From positions 19,585-83,584 of the forward strand of contig CAKSQS010000005.1 in NCBI GenBank assembly GCA_934486705.1: a stretch of 64,000 bases of DNA, in the 5' to 3' direction. Made by a program: the position numbers and the translations under genes. The DNA is from an uncultured Eubacteriales bacterium. GTDB taxonomy: Bacteria > Bacillota > Clostridia > Oscillospirales > Acutalibacteraceae. Under the pieces are notes generated by a model that saw only the letters and a list, made by a program, of their open reading frames with translations, had not been told where the DNA came from and did no database searches. Positions 1 to 7,910 of the stretch are shown here, piece after piece (the stretch's first letter is position 1; the number at the start of each line of letters is the position of its first letter).

Positions 1-1
1 G

Positions 2-442
2 GCGGAAATCACGCGCTTAAACACAGTATTTTTAGCACCCGGCGAAGAAATAAACGCGCTGCTTGAAAATGCGGGCACTGCGCCGCTTACTACGGGCATA
101 CGTCTGTCCGAGCTGATAAAGCGCCCGCAGATAAGCTATGATATGTTAGCCCCGTTTGATAAGGAAAGACCGTCTCTTTCACGCAGCGTGCGTGAAAAGG
201 TTGAGGTGGAAATAAAGTACGAGGGCTACATAGCGCGGCAAAAGGCGCAGGTAAACGAAATGCTGCGGCTTGAGGGTAAGAAAATTCCCGAAAATATAGA
301 TTATAACGACGTTTACGGCTTGAGGCTTGAGGCAAGAGAAAAGCTTGATAAGGTGCGCCCGACGGATATAGGTCAGGCTTCCCGCATTTCGGGGGTAAGC
401 CCTGCGGACGTTTCGGTGCTGCTTATATATCTTTCAAAATAA
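2..442 (+). CDS. mnmG: tRNA uridine-5-carboxymethylaminomethyl modification enzyme MnmG, C-terminal part (5' end outside window)
   Basis: With MnmE this FAD protein makes the cmnm5 modification at the wobble uridine (U34) of certain tRNAs. The reading frame is open from base 2, so the FAD-binding half lies upstream of the window. What remains is the C-terminal tRNA-binding and MnmE-binding region, with family-typical stretches YEGYIARQ and a terminal block ending ISGVSPADVSVLLIYL. That motif is very characteristic of MnmG/GidA. It stops at TAA with no clear terminator, and an unrelated hydrolase starts 13 bp later, so read-through is possible. The identification rests on recognition of the conserved C-terminus. 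Confidence 0.9.
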   Translation, partial: AEITRLNTVFLAPGEEINALLENAGTAPLTTGIRLSELIKRPQISYDMLAPFDKERPSLSRSVREKVEVEIKYEGYIARQKAQVNEMLRLEGKKIPENIDYNDVYGLRLEAREKLDKVRPTDIGQASRISGVSPADVSVLLIYLSK

Positions 443-455
443 GGGGTTTTAATTT

Positions 456-1109
456 ATGCTGAAAAAGGGTAAACTTTATATAATAGGGGATAGCTACTCA
501 ACCTTTGAGGGCTGCATACCCGAGGGCTTTGCCGCATGGTATTATTCGGGCGGGACTGACGCTACCGACGTTACCGAAAAAACCGAAACATGGTGGCATA
601 TGTTAATAAGCAAAACGGGTATGCCGCTGCTTTTAAACAACAGCTGGTCGGGCACTACAATATGCAATACCACTTATGACGGCGCGTATTGCCCCGATAC
701 CTCGTTTATAGGCAGATTTGATAAGGCGGCGGCGGAGCTTGCGAAAAATCCGCCCGAGGTGCTCATTATTTTCGGCGGCACAAACGACAGCTGGTCGGGC
801 GCGCCTGTGGGAAAACTGCAGTGGGAAGACTGGACAGACGAGGATTTGAAAAAGGTGCTGCCCGCGTTTTGCTATTTGCTTTGCAGGGTGAAAAAAGTGC
901 TGCCGAAAACGCAGACGGCGGTAATAATAAACACCGAGTTAAACCCTGAAATTGAAAGCGGACTGGCAGCCGCCTGCGAAAAGCAGGGAACGGAATATAT
1001 TAAGCTTGAAAATATAAGCAAGCAGAACGGTCACCCCGATAAAGAGGGTATGAAGCAGATATGCAGTCAGGTTTTAAAGCATTTTTATAAAAAGGAAGAA
1101 TTGATATGA
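456..1109 (+). CDS. SGNH/GDSL-type hydrolase (esterase-like)
   Basis: This 217-residue protein has the four blocks of the SGNH hydrolase fold: GDSYS near residue 11 (nucleophile Ser), a Gly/Asn-rich NNSWSGTT block, FGGTNDSW (block III Asn), and NGHPDKEGM near the C-terminus (catalytic Asp/His). Such enzymes cleave esters, often acetyl groups on carbohydrates. There is no signal peptide, so it is probably cytoplasmic. It overlaps the GH43-like glycosidase by 4 bp (ATGA), which suggests translational coupling and a role in deacetylating the same glycan fragments. The substrate cannot be read from the sequence. Confidence 0.8.
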   Translation: MLKKGKLYIIGDSYSTFEGCIPEGFAAWYYSGGTDATDVTEKTETWWHMLISKTGMPLLLNNSWSGTTICNTTYDGAYCPDTSFIGRFDKAAAELAKNPPEVLIIFGGTNDSWSGAPVGKLQWEDWTDEDLKKVLPAFCYLLCRVKKVLPKTQTAVIINTELNPEIESGLAAACEKQGTEYIKLENISKQNGHPDKEGMKQICSQVLKHFYKKEELI

Positions 1110-1960
1110 AGCTTTCGGAAATACATATACGCGACCCGTTTATTCTGCCGTTTGAGGGGAAGTATTACCTATTCGGCTCGCCGGGTAAATATGCCTGGCA
1201 GGGGGCGGAGGGCTTTTGGTGTCATATATCCGAAGACCTAAAAAACTGGTCTGAGCCGATAAAGTGCTTTGATATTCCCGAGGGCTTTTGGGCAACCGAT
1301 AATTTCTGGGCGCCCGAGGTGCATTATTATAACGGGCGGTTTTATATGTTTGCATCCTTTATTGCAAAAGGTCATATGCGCGCGGTTCAGGTATTGGCAT
1401 CCGATAAACCCGAAGGACCTTATGAAATTTGGAGCTGCCCGCTTACACCCAATGACTGGATGTGCCTTGACGGAACGCTTTATACGGAAAACGGAGTGCC
1501 TTATATGATATTCTGCCACGAATGGGCGCAGATCACGGACGGCGAAATGTGTATGCTAAGACTTTCGGATGATTTAAAAAATCCTGTAGGACAGCCCAAG
1601 GTGCTTTTTAAAGCGTCAGAGCCTGAGTGGGCGTCTTCGAAAAAACACGGCGGCTTTATTACCGACGGTCCGTTTCTTCATAAATGCGCAGACGGAAGAC
1701 TGATAATGATATGGTCAAGCTTTGATGAAAACGGCTATGTTGAGGCGGTGACTTACTCTAAGGACGGCACGGTAAACGGAGAATGGGCACATTGCGAAAA
1801 AACAATGTCTGCCGTAAACGGCGGCCACGGAATGATATTTAAAAGCTTTGACGGGAAATTGAATTTTGTAATGCATTATCCGAACGAGCCTTACGGCGCG
1901 GAGAGAGCTAAAATAACGGAGATTAAAGAAATCTCTGAAGAGCCGTATCTTTGCGTATAA
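1106..1960 (+). CDS. glycoside hydrolase, GH43-like five-bladed beta-propeller
   Basis: The protein is 284 residues without a signal peptide. It begins with the GH43/GH32/GH117-type IRDPF motif (Asp10 as candidate general base) and continues with a repeated pattern of short beta-blades: YLFGS, FWAPEVHYY (Glu), LDGTLY (Asp, pKa modulator), FITDGPFLH and GGHGMIF. GH43-type enzymes remove arabinose or xylose residues from plant polysaccharides. It overlaps the upstream SGNH hydrolase, so the pair looks like a small intracellular unit trimming decorated oligosaccharides. Family level is fairly secure; subfamily and substrate are not. Confidence 0.8.
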   Translation: MKLSEIHIRDPFILPFEGKYYLFGSPGKYAWQGAEGFWCHISEDLKNWSEPIKCFDIPEGFWATDNFWAPEVHYYNGRFYMFASFIAKGHMRAVQVLASDKPEGPYEIWSCPLTPNDWMCLDGTLYTENGVPYMIFCHEWAQITDGEMCMLRLSDDLKNPVGQPKVLFKASEPEWASSKKHGGFITDGPFLHKCADGRLIMIWSSFDENGYVEAVTYSKDGTVNGEWAHCEKTMSAVNGGHGMIFKSFDGKLNFVMHYPNEPYGAERAKITEIKEISEEPYLCV

Positions 1961-2009
1961 TAATTATTTAAAAATGCACATTATTTATAAGGCATTAAAG
2001 GAGTAATAT

Positions 2010-3731
2010 ATGTTAAAGCTTTTGCGCCTTTTAAAAAATTATGAAAAAGAATGTATATTAGGACCGCTCATTAAGCTGATAGAGGTTATTTTTGAGCTTA
2101 CCGTGCCGCTTGTCGTTGCGAAAATAATCGATAACGGCATAACGGCGGGGGATAAGCCCTATATTTTAAAAATGTGCGGCGTGCTGGCGCTTTTTGCGGT
2201 CGGCGGGCTTTTATGCGCAATTGTGGCACAGTATTTTTCGGCAAAGGCGGCGGTGGGCTTTGCAACCGATATTCGCAGTAAGCTCTTTTCGCATATAGAA
2301 AAGCTTTCGTTTTCGCAGCTTGACTCGCTCGGCGCGTCAACCCTTATAACCAGGCTCACGGGGGATATTAACCAGGTGCAGACGGGTACAAACCTTACTC
2401 TGCGCCTTGTTTTGCGTTCGCCGTTTGTGGTTTTCGGCGCGGTTATAATGGCGTTTACCGTAGATCCCGGCTCGGCGGTGGTATTCACGGTTGCCGTGCC
2501 TGTGCTGGCGGCGGTTGTGTTTGCGGTAATGCTTGTTTGTATTCCGCTTTATAAAAAGGTGCAGCAGCGGTTGGACGGTCTGCTCGGAAAAACGCGCGAA
2601 AACCTGCTCGGCACGCGCGTTATAAGGGCTTTTTGCAAGGAAAATGAGGAAATCTCCGATTTTAACGCTAAAAACGAGCTTTTGAACAATATGCAAATAA
2701 AGGTCGGCAAAATATCGGCGATTATGAATCCTGCAACCTTTGCGCTGGTAAATTTTGCGGTTATTGCGCTTATATACACGGGCGCTTTGCGCGTGGGCTC
2801 GGGCAAAATGAGCAGCGGCGACGTGGTAGCGCAGTATAACTATATGTCGCAAATTTTAATTGAGCTTATAAAGCTTGCAAGCCTTATTATCAGCGTTACA
2901 AAATCGGTAGCCTGCGGCAACCGTATTCAGGCGGTGCTGGATATTAAGCCCGAAATGCAATCGGGCACTGTGACTGACGGCGAAAAGCAGGACTGCTCGG
3001 TTGAGTTTAAAAACGCTACACTTTCCTACGGCAGCGGCGAAAGCGCGCTTGACAGTATAAATTTAAAGCTTGAGCGCGGCAAGACCTACGGAATAATAGG
3101 GTCAACGGGTTCGGGAAAAACCTCGCTTATAAACCTTATTTCGAGGTTTTATGATGTGACGGACGGCAGCGTTTTGGTAGACGGGCAGGACGTAAGAGAT
3201 TACGATATAAACGCTCTGCGCGCAAAAATAGGCGTTGTGCCGCAGAAAAAGGTGCTTTTTAAGGGCACTGTAAGAGATAATATTTTAATGGGCAACGAAA
3301 ACGCGACCGACGAGGAAATCTGGCAGGCGCTGACAGCCGCACAGGCAAAAAATATGATTGAAGAAAAGCAAGGTCGGCTTGATTACGAGCTTGAGCAGGA
3401 CGGCAGAAATCTATCGGGCGGGCAAAAGCAAAGGCTTACCATTGCGCGCGCACTTGTGCGCCGCCCCGAAATTTTAATACTTGATGATGCTTCAAGCGCC
3501 CTTGACTACGCAACAAGCGCCGCTTTGGATACGGCGCTGCGATCGCTTGAGTTTAAACCTACCGTAATAACCGTTTCGCAGCGCGTTTCGGCTATCAGGG
3601 GAGCCGATATGATAATAGTGCTTGACGAAGGGCATATAGCGGGCACGGGCACTGATAAAGAATTGAGAGAAAATTGCGAGGTATATAGGGAAATATGCGC
3701 GTCCCAGCCTGACGGGGAGGAAGAGCAATGA
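2010..3731 (+). CDS. ABC exporter half-transporter with degenerate ATP site (subunit A)
   Basis: Six predicted transmembrane helices (about residues 1-310) precede an ATP-binding domain with Walker A GSTGSGKTS and signature LSGGQKQR. Two catalytic residues are atypical: the Walker B glutamate is Asp (ILILDDAS) and the switch histidine is Gln (VSQRVSAIR). In heterodimeric exporters of the TM287/288, BmrCD and LmrCD type, exactly these substitutions mark the subunit contributing the non-hydrolysing site. The gene overlaps its partner by 4 bp (ATGA). An AAAGGAG site 7 bp before the ATG sets the start. The pair probably exports drugs, lipids or peptides; the substrate is unknown. Confidence 0.88.
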   Translation: MLKLLRLLKNYEKECILGPLIKLIEVIFELTVPLVVAKIIDNGITAGDKPYILKMCGVLALFAVGGLLCAIVAQYFSAKAAVGFATDIRSKLFSHIEKLSFSQLDSLGASTLITRLTGDINQVQTGTNLTLRLVLRSPFVVFGAVIMAFTVDPGSAVVFTVAVPVLAAVVFAVMLVCIPLYKKVQQRLDGLLGKTRENLLGTRVIRAFCKENEEISDFNAKNELLNNMQIKVGKISAIMNPATFALVNFAVIALIYTGALRVGSGKMSSGDVVAQYNYMSQILIELIKLASLIISVTKSVACGNRIQAVLDIKPEMQSGTVTDGEKQDCSVEFKNATLSYGSGESALDSINLKLERGKTYGIIGSTGSGKTSLINLISRFYDVTDGSVLVDGQDVRDYDINALRAKIGVVPQKKVLFKGTVRDNILMGNENATDEEIWQALTAAQAKNMIEEKQGRLDYELEQDGRNLSGGQKQRLTIARALVRRPEILILDDASSALDYATSAALDTALRSLEFKPTVITVSQRVSAIRGADMIIVLDEGHIAGTGTDKELRENCEVYREICASQPDGEEEQ

Positions 3732-5461
3732 AAAACAGATCTGTTCTAATGCGGGTTGTATCGGATATAGGGCGGTCAAGAGCGCTTATAGCGGTTTCGC
3801 TGCTACTTTCTGCCGCAAGCGTGGTGTTTAACCTTTATATTCCCGTGCTGGCGGGCAACGCGATAGACGGTATGACGGGCGGCAAGGTAGATATGGCAGT
3901 AATTACGCCCGCACTTGTGAAAATTTTCATCTGCGCGGCGGCGGGAGGCATTTTGCAGTGGATAATGAGTATTATTAACAACAAAATTGCTTACGATACC
4001 GTTAAAAACATTCGCAGCCGCGCGTTCAGCCATATACAAAGGCTGCCCGTGGCGTATATCGACAGCCACCCCTACGGCGATATTGTAAGCCGCGTTATAG
4101 CCGACGCCGAGCAATTTGCCGACGGGCTGATTTTAGGCTTTTCGCAGCTTTTTATGGGCGTTATAACAATAGCCGTAACGCTGATATTTATGCTGACGAT
4201 TTCCCCCGTAATAACCCTTATTGTGGTGGTGCTCACTCCGATTTCGCTTTTTACCGCGCGGTATATTGCTAAAAGCACCTATGATATGTTTAAAAAGCAG
4301 AGCGAGACACGCGGCGAGCAGACCGCGCTTATAAACGAAATGATTCAGAACCAAAAAACCGTTCAGGCGTTTTCCTATGAAAAAAGGGCGAACGACAGGT
4401 TCGGCGAGGTAAACGAGCGGCTAAGAAAATATTCGCTGCGCGCGGTGTTCTTTTCATCCCTCACCAACCCCACAACGCGGTTTATAAATAACCTTATTTA
4501 TGCAGCGGTGGGGCTTTCGGGCGGATTTTTCGCAATAAAGGGTATGCTCACGGTAGGCGGATTTGCAAGCTTTTTAGCCTATTCAAACCAGTATACAAAG
4601 CCGTTTAACGAAATATCGGGCGTTGTAACCGAGCTGCAAAACGCCCTTGCCTGCGCCGCACGGCTTTTTGAGCTGATTGATGAAACGCCGGAAATTTCGG
4701 ACGATGGCAGCGCAGAGCTTGAAAACCCGCGCGGTGACGTTTCGTTCAATGATGTTGCCTTCTCTTATAATAAAGATAAAAAATTCATAAGCGGCTTTAA
4801 TTTTTCTGCCCCTGCGGGCAAAAAAATAGCCGTGGTAGGTCCTACGGGGTGCGGCAAAACCACGCTTATAAATCTGCTTTTAAGGTTTTACGATGTTGAC
4901 GGCGGCTCAATCACCGTGGACGGAACGGACATAAGAGACATTACCCGCCGCAGTCTGCGCGAGCATTTCGGAATGGTTTTGCAGGATACCTGGATTAAAA
5001 ACGGCACGGTGCGGGAAAACATTGCTTTCGGCAAGGCAGACGCAACCGACGAGGAAATAACAGCCGCGGCAAAGGCGGCGCGCGCGCACGGGTTTATTAA
5101 AAGGCTTGAAAAGGGTTACGATACCGTTATTGCGGACGACGGACTATCCGAGGGCGAACGCCAGCTTTTGTGCATAGCGCGCGTAATGCTTTTAAAGCCG
5201 CCCATGCTCATACTTGACGAGGCGACATCTTCAATAGATACCCGCACCGAAATAAAGGTGCAGGACGCTTTCACGCGGCTTTTGGAGGGCAGAACCTCGT
5301 TTGTGGTGGCGCACAGGCTTTCAACCATACGCGATGCCGACTGCATACTCGTTATGAAGGACGGCAGGGTTTACGAGCAGGGCAAGCATGAGGAGCTGCT
5401 CAAAAAGAACGGTTTTTACGCGGAATTATATAACAGCCAGTTTGCGCATAAAAATATATAG
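3728..5461 (+). CDS. ABC exporter half-transporter (subunit B, catalytic Walker B)
   Basis: This 577-residue partner of the preceding gene has six membrane helices followed by an ATPase domain. Walker A is GPTGCGKTT, Walker B is LILDEATSSID with a normal catalytic Glu, and the switch region is VVAHRLSTI with a normal His. Its signature motif is LSEGERQ rather than LSGGQ. In heterodimers the signature of one subunit faces the Walker motifs of the other, so this deviant signature completes the degenerate site of subunit A. The consensus site would use Walker A/B from this protein and LSGGQ from subunit A. The two reading frames overlap, so equal expression is likely. Confidence 0.88.
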   Translation: MKNRSVLMRVVSDIGRSRALIAVSLLLSAASVVFNLYIPVLAGNAIDGMTGGKVDMAVITPALVKIFICAAAGGILQWIMSIINNKIAYDTVKNIRSRAFSHIQRLPVAYIDSHPYGDIVSRVIADAEQFADGLILGFSQLFMGVITIAVTLIFMLTISPVITLIVVVLTPISLFTARYIAKSTYDMFKKQSETRGEQTALINEMIQNQKTVQAFSYEKRANDRFGEVNERLRKYSLRAVFFSSLTNPTTRFINNLIYAAVGLSGGFFAIKGMLTVGGFASFLAYSNQYTKPFNEISGVVTELQNALACAARLFELIDETPEISDDGSAELENPRGDVSFNDVAFSYNKDKKFISGFNFSAPAGKKIAVVGPTGCGKTTLINLLLRFYDVDGGSITVDGTDIRDITRRSLREHFGMVLQDTWIKNGTVRENIAFGKADATDEEITAAAKAARAHGFIKRLEKGYDTVIADDGLSEGERQLLCIARVMLLKPPMLILDEATSSIDTRTEIKVQDAFTRLLEGRTSFVVAHRLSTIRDADCILVMKDGRVYEQGKHEELLKKNGFYAELYNSQFAHKNI

Positions 5462-5485
5462 ACAGTGTTTTAAGGGGTTGAGGGA

Positions 5486-6097
5486 ATGAAAAAAACGAGA
5501 GTTCTTGTATTAAGTGCTCTTATAGCTTTGCTGCCTTGCGGCTGTACGACATACTGCTATGACGATACCGTAAGCGATATGAATATTATGTACGGCAGCT
5601 ACTTTATGTTCTTTTTAAAATACAATCCCGACGGCGCGGCGGTATCCTATTATACATGGGACGGCGACCCCGAAAAAACCGATATAGTTATTCCCGAAAA
5701 ATACGGCAGGCAAAAGATAAAATGCCTCGGCGGTTATTGGGGCAAAGGTGCGCCTTCGCCGTTTTTTATAGATTGCGATTCTTATCTCGGTATAAAGAGC
5801 GATGTGGACGAAGAGGGAGAAAGTATGACCTTCTCAATGGACGCGTCAATGATCGAGCCGAGCACAAGGGTTATATATACCGATTTCACTATACATTTAA
5901 GCAAATATATCGAGAAGATATATGCCCGTGCGGACGTGACCGAATATACGGTTGGCGGCGAGAAAATTGCATATTGCCCGCGGGTGAGAATTATTTGCGA
6001 TGAGGATAACAAGACCTTTTATTCAAAGGATGGGAAGCTTTATTACCGACAGGATGATACGCTTGTAGACGGTTTCTTCTACGGGGACGAACAGTAA
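5486..6097 (+). CDS. putative lipoprotein of unknown function
   Basis: I do not recognise this 203-residue protein. It begins with a positive N-terminus and a hydrophobic stretch (about residues 6-18) followed by Cys-Gly-Cys near residue 20. That could be a lipobox, although proline at -3 is unusual. The remainder is rich in Tyr, Asp and beta-forming residues with no further membrane segment, as expected of an extracytoplasmic domain. It follows the ABC exporter by 24 bp with its own Shine-Dalgarno (TTGAGGGA) and may be cotranscribed with it. The gene is real by codon usage and position; its function is unknown. Confidence 0.6.
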   Translation: MKKTRVLVLSALIALLPCGCTTYCYDDTVSDMNIMYGSYFMFFLKYNPDGAAVSYYTWDGDPEKTDIVIPEKYGRQKIKCLGGYWGKGAPSPFFIDCDSYLGIKSDVDEEGESMTFSMDASMIEPSTRVIYTDFTIHLSKYIEKIYARADVTEYTVGGEKIAYCPRVRIICDEDNKTFYSKDGKLYYRQDDTLVDGFFYGDEQ

Positions 6098-6131
6098 AAG
6101 CAATGTGCTTGCAGGTTCTCTTAATTTTTTC

Positions 6132-6160
6132 TTGACAAATAAAGGAGCTTGTGCTAAAAT
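6132..6160 (+). promoter_or_regulatory. sigma-A promoter of the rplU-prp-rpmA operon
   Basis: A consensus -35 TTGACA (6132-6137) is separated by 17 bp from -10 TAAAAT (6155-6160). It lies just upstream of the L21 leader and directs transcription into rplU. Confidence 0.85.
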
Positions 6161-6164
6161 GGTA

Positions 6165-6243
6165 AAGCCGCATATTGTGGGCTTTGTAAGCTGCGCTTTC
6201 GCGCACGCCTACCGTAGCGAGACTGGAATTTGGCAGGTGTAAT
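6165..6243 (+). ncRNA. ribosomal protein L21 leader (autoregulatory 5' UTR)
   Basis: The roughly 80-nt untranslated region between the promoter and rplU contains a hairpin TGCGC-TTTC-GCGCA and a following segment rich in CCTACCG, GCGAGACTGG and TTTGGCAGGTG. This resembles the L21 leader motif of Firmicutes, which is thought to bind L21 and repress its own operon. The assignment is from recognition of position and sequence style; a covariance-model search would settle it. Confidence 0.7.
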
Positions 6244-6247
6244 AAAA

Positions 6248-6553
6248 ATGTATGCAATTATCGAAACAGGCGGAAAGCAGTACCGTGTTCAGACCGGCGA
6301 CGTAATTTATGTTGAGAAGCTTAACGCCGCGGCTGATGAGGAGATCACCTTTGACAAGGTTGTTGCCGTTTGCAACAAGACATTAAAGGTTGGTAAGCCT
6401 TATGTAAAGGACGCTTTCGTTAAGGGTACCGTTCTTAAAAACGGCAAGGGTAAGAAAATAACCGTATTTACTTACAAGCCGAAGAAGAGCAGCTCCCGCA
6501 AGATGGGTCACAGACAGCCCTATACCAAGGTACAGATCGGCGAAATAGGCTGA
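6248..6553 (+). CDS. rplU: 50S ribosomal protein L21
   Basis: The 101-residue protein begins [14 protein letters not shown], the standard L21 N-terminus, and has the [17 protein letters not shown] block typical of the C-terminal rRNA-binding part. The ATG at 6248 is preceded by AGGTG (6235-6239). An in-frame TTG at 6230 lies before that site and is rejected. L21 binds 23S rRNA in the large subunit. The gene leads the conserved Firmicute order rplU-prp-rpmA and sits behind its own promoter and leader. Confidence 0.97.
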   Translation: MYAIIETGGKQYRVQTGDVIYVEKLNAAADEEITFDKVVAVCNKTLKVGKPYVKDAFVKGTVLKNGKGKKITVFTYKPKKSSSRKMGHRQPYTKVQIGEIG

Positions 6554-6555
6554 TT

Positions 6556-6876
6556 ATGACTAAGGTTAGGTTTTTTGCCGACGAAAATGGGCTTTACGGC
6601 TTTGAAATAAAGGGTCACAGTTCAAAAAACTGCGATGACGAGCTCGGCAAAATTATTTGCGCGGCGGTTTCCTCCGCGGCGTATATGGCGGCTAATACCG
6701 TAACCGAAATAATAGGCGATAAAGCGGCGGCTGACGTATCGGACGGCACTATGCGCTTTGAGGTTACAACCCCCTGTGATAAAACCCGCGCGGTTTTAGA
6801 GGGGCTGCGGCTGCATTTAGGCGAGCTGTCGGCAGAGTACGGCAGCAATATCGTAATTATCGGAGGTGCAGATTGA
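6556..6876 (+). CDS. prp: ribosomal-processing cysteine protease Prp
   Basis: This 106-residue protein matches Prp, which removes the N-terminal extension of ribosomal protein L27 in Firmicutes. The catalytic pair is visible: GHS near residue 21 (His) and IICAAVSS near residue 34 (Cys). Its position between rplU and rpmA is the hallmark of the family, and the L27 encoded next door carries the extension it cleaves. Its stop overlaps the rpmA start (TGATG), indicating coupled translation. Confidence 0.93.
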   Translation: MTKVRFFADENGLYGFEIKGHSSKNCDDELGKIICAAVSSAAYMAANTVTEIIGDKAAADVSDGTMRFEVTTPCDKTRAVLEGLRLHLGELSAEYGSNIVIIGGAD

Positions 6877-7160
6877 TGTTAAAGATAAATATACAGTTAT
6901 TCGCTCATAAAAAAGGTATGGGTTCTACCAAGAACGGTCGTGACAGTGAGTCAAAGCGTCTCGGCGTTAAGCGCGCGGACGGTCAGTTCGTTTTGGCGGG
7001 CAACATCCTCGTTCGTCAAAGAGGAACTCACATTCACGCCGGCAACAACGTAGGCCGCGGATCGGACGACACTCTGTTCGCTTTGGTGGACGGCAAGGTT
7101 AAGTTCGAGCGCGTAGGCAGAGACCGCAAGCAGGTCAGCATTTACGCTGTTGAGCAGTAA
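6876..7160 (+). CDS. rpmA: 50S ribosomal protein L27, with cleavable N-terminal extension
   Basis: The 94-residue protein begins with the extension MLKINIQLF before [15 protein letters not shown]. In Firmicutes Prp cuts after the Phe so that the mature N-terminus can reach the peptidyl-transferase centre. The start is the ATG overlapping the prp stop, with GGAGGTG at 6862-6868; a TTG at 6873 lies too close to that site. A strong terminator follows, ending the operon. Confidence 0.96.
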   Translation: MLKINIQLFAHKKGMGSTKNGRDSESKRLGVKRADGQFVLAGNILVRQRGTHIHAGNNVGRGSDDTLFALVDGKVKFERVGRDRKQVSIYAVEQ

Positions 7161-7168
7161 GAAAAAGC

Positions 7169-7206
7169 AAATCCGGGCGGCGGCTGCTACCCGGGTTTAT
7201 TTTTTA
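7169..7206 (+). terminator. Rho-independent terminator after rpmA
   Basis: AAATCCGGG (7169-7177) pairs with CCCGGGTTT (7190-7198) with one G-U pair. A run of T follows the stem, ending the rplU operon. Confidence 0.85.
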
Positions 7207-7223
7207 GAAAGGAAAGAAGATTT

Positions 7224-7613
7224 ATGAAGGTTTGTCATGTTTGCAAAGCCGAGTGCGATGACGCTGCGGAGCTTTGCCCGGTTTGCGGCGCCGACCTTAC
7301 GGCGGAAATTACCGAGGAAGATGAAAAAGAGGAGAAAGTAATTAACAATCCGGTGCTTTTGGCAACGCTTGACGATGTTGTGTCGGCTGAAATACTGAAA
7401 GACCTGCTTACGGATGCGGGTATTCTTTACAGCAGCGATTCGGGAGAAGATGGCACAATGAAAGTAACCTTCGGCGGCTCGTTTGTGGCAGATGATATTT
7501 ATGTTGACGAGCAGGATTTTGACGCGGCAAACGCGATTTATGAGGAATTTTTAAATTCCGAGCCGCAGTTTGACGAAGAATTTTTTGAGGACGCGGAGAA
7601 CGAAAACGAATGA
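7224..7613 (+). CDS. small zinc-ribbon protein with DUF2007-like domain
   Basis: The 129-residue protein opens with a CxxC...CxxC zinc ribbon (CHVCKAE and CPVCGAD, residues 4-24), then an acidic linker. The following alpha/beta domain (about residues 45-120) has the pattern PVLLATL, SAEILKDLL, DDIYVDEQDFDAANAIYEEF, resembling DUF2007-type putative signal-transducing domains. The next gene overlaps by 4 bp and carries the same domain without the ribbon. The function is unknown; the tandem paralogues sit between rpmA and obg, as small conserved Clostridia genes often do. Confidence 0.65.
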   Translation: MKVCHVCKAECDDAAELCPVCGADLTAEITEEDEKEEKVINNPVLLATLDDVVSAEILKDLLTDAGILYSSDSGEDGTMKVTFGGSFVADDIYVDEQDFDAANAIYEEFLNSEPQFDEEFFEDAENENE

Positions 7614-7909
7614 GCTTTTTTAAGTGGGGAAGAAAAAAGGAGACAGAGCCGGATGAAAACGAGCCGGTTTTGGCGGCGATAATTAAAAATCCCGTAACCT
7701 CGGAAATATTTCAGGACATACTAAAGGAGAACGGCATACCGTTTATATGCCGTCAGGACGGCGCGGGCGGCTCTGTTAAGCTGCTTTTGGGCGCGGGAGT
7801 TGTGCCGGATAATATTTACGTTGCGGCGAAAAATTACGAAACGGCAAGAGGACTTTACGAGGCATACCTGCAAACCGAGGTAGAGCCGGAAGAGGAAATA
7901 ACAAAGTAA
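7610..7909 (+). CDS. DUF2007-like small protein, paralogue of the preceding gene
   Basis: This 99-residue protein repeats the domain of its neighbour: PVLAAIIKNPVTSEIFQDIL and VVPDNIYVAAKNYETARGLYEAYL line up with the same blocks there. It lacks the zinc ribbon and instead has a short basic start (FFKWGRKKE). The ATGA overlap with the upstream gene suggests equal production and perhaps a heteromeric complex. It lies 1 bp before obg. No function is assigned. Confidence 0.6.
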   Translation: MSFFKWGRKKETEPDENEPVLAAIIKNPVTSEIFQDILKENGIPFICRQDGAGGSVKLLLGAGVVPDNIYVAAKNYETARGLYEAYLQTEVEPEEEITK

Positions 7910-7910
7910 T

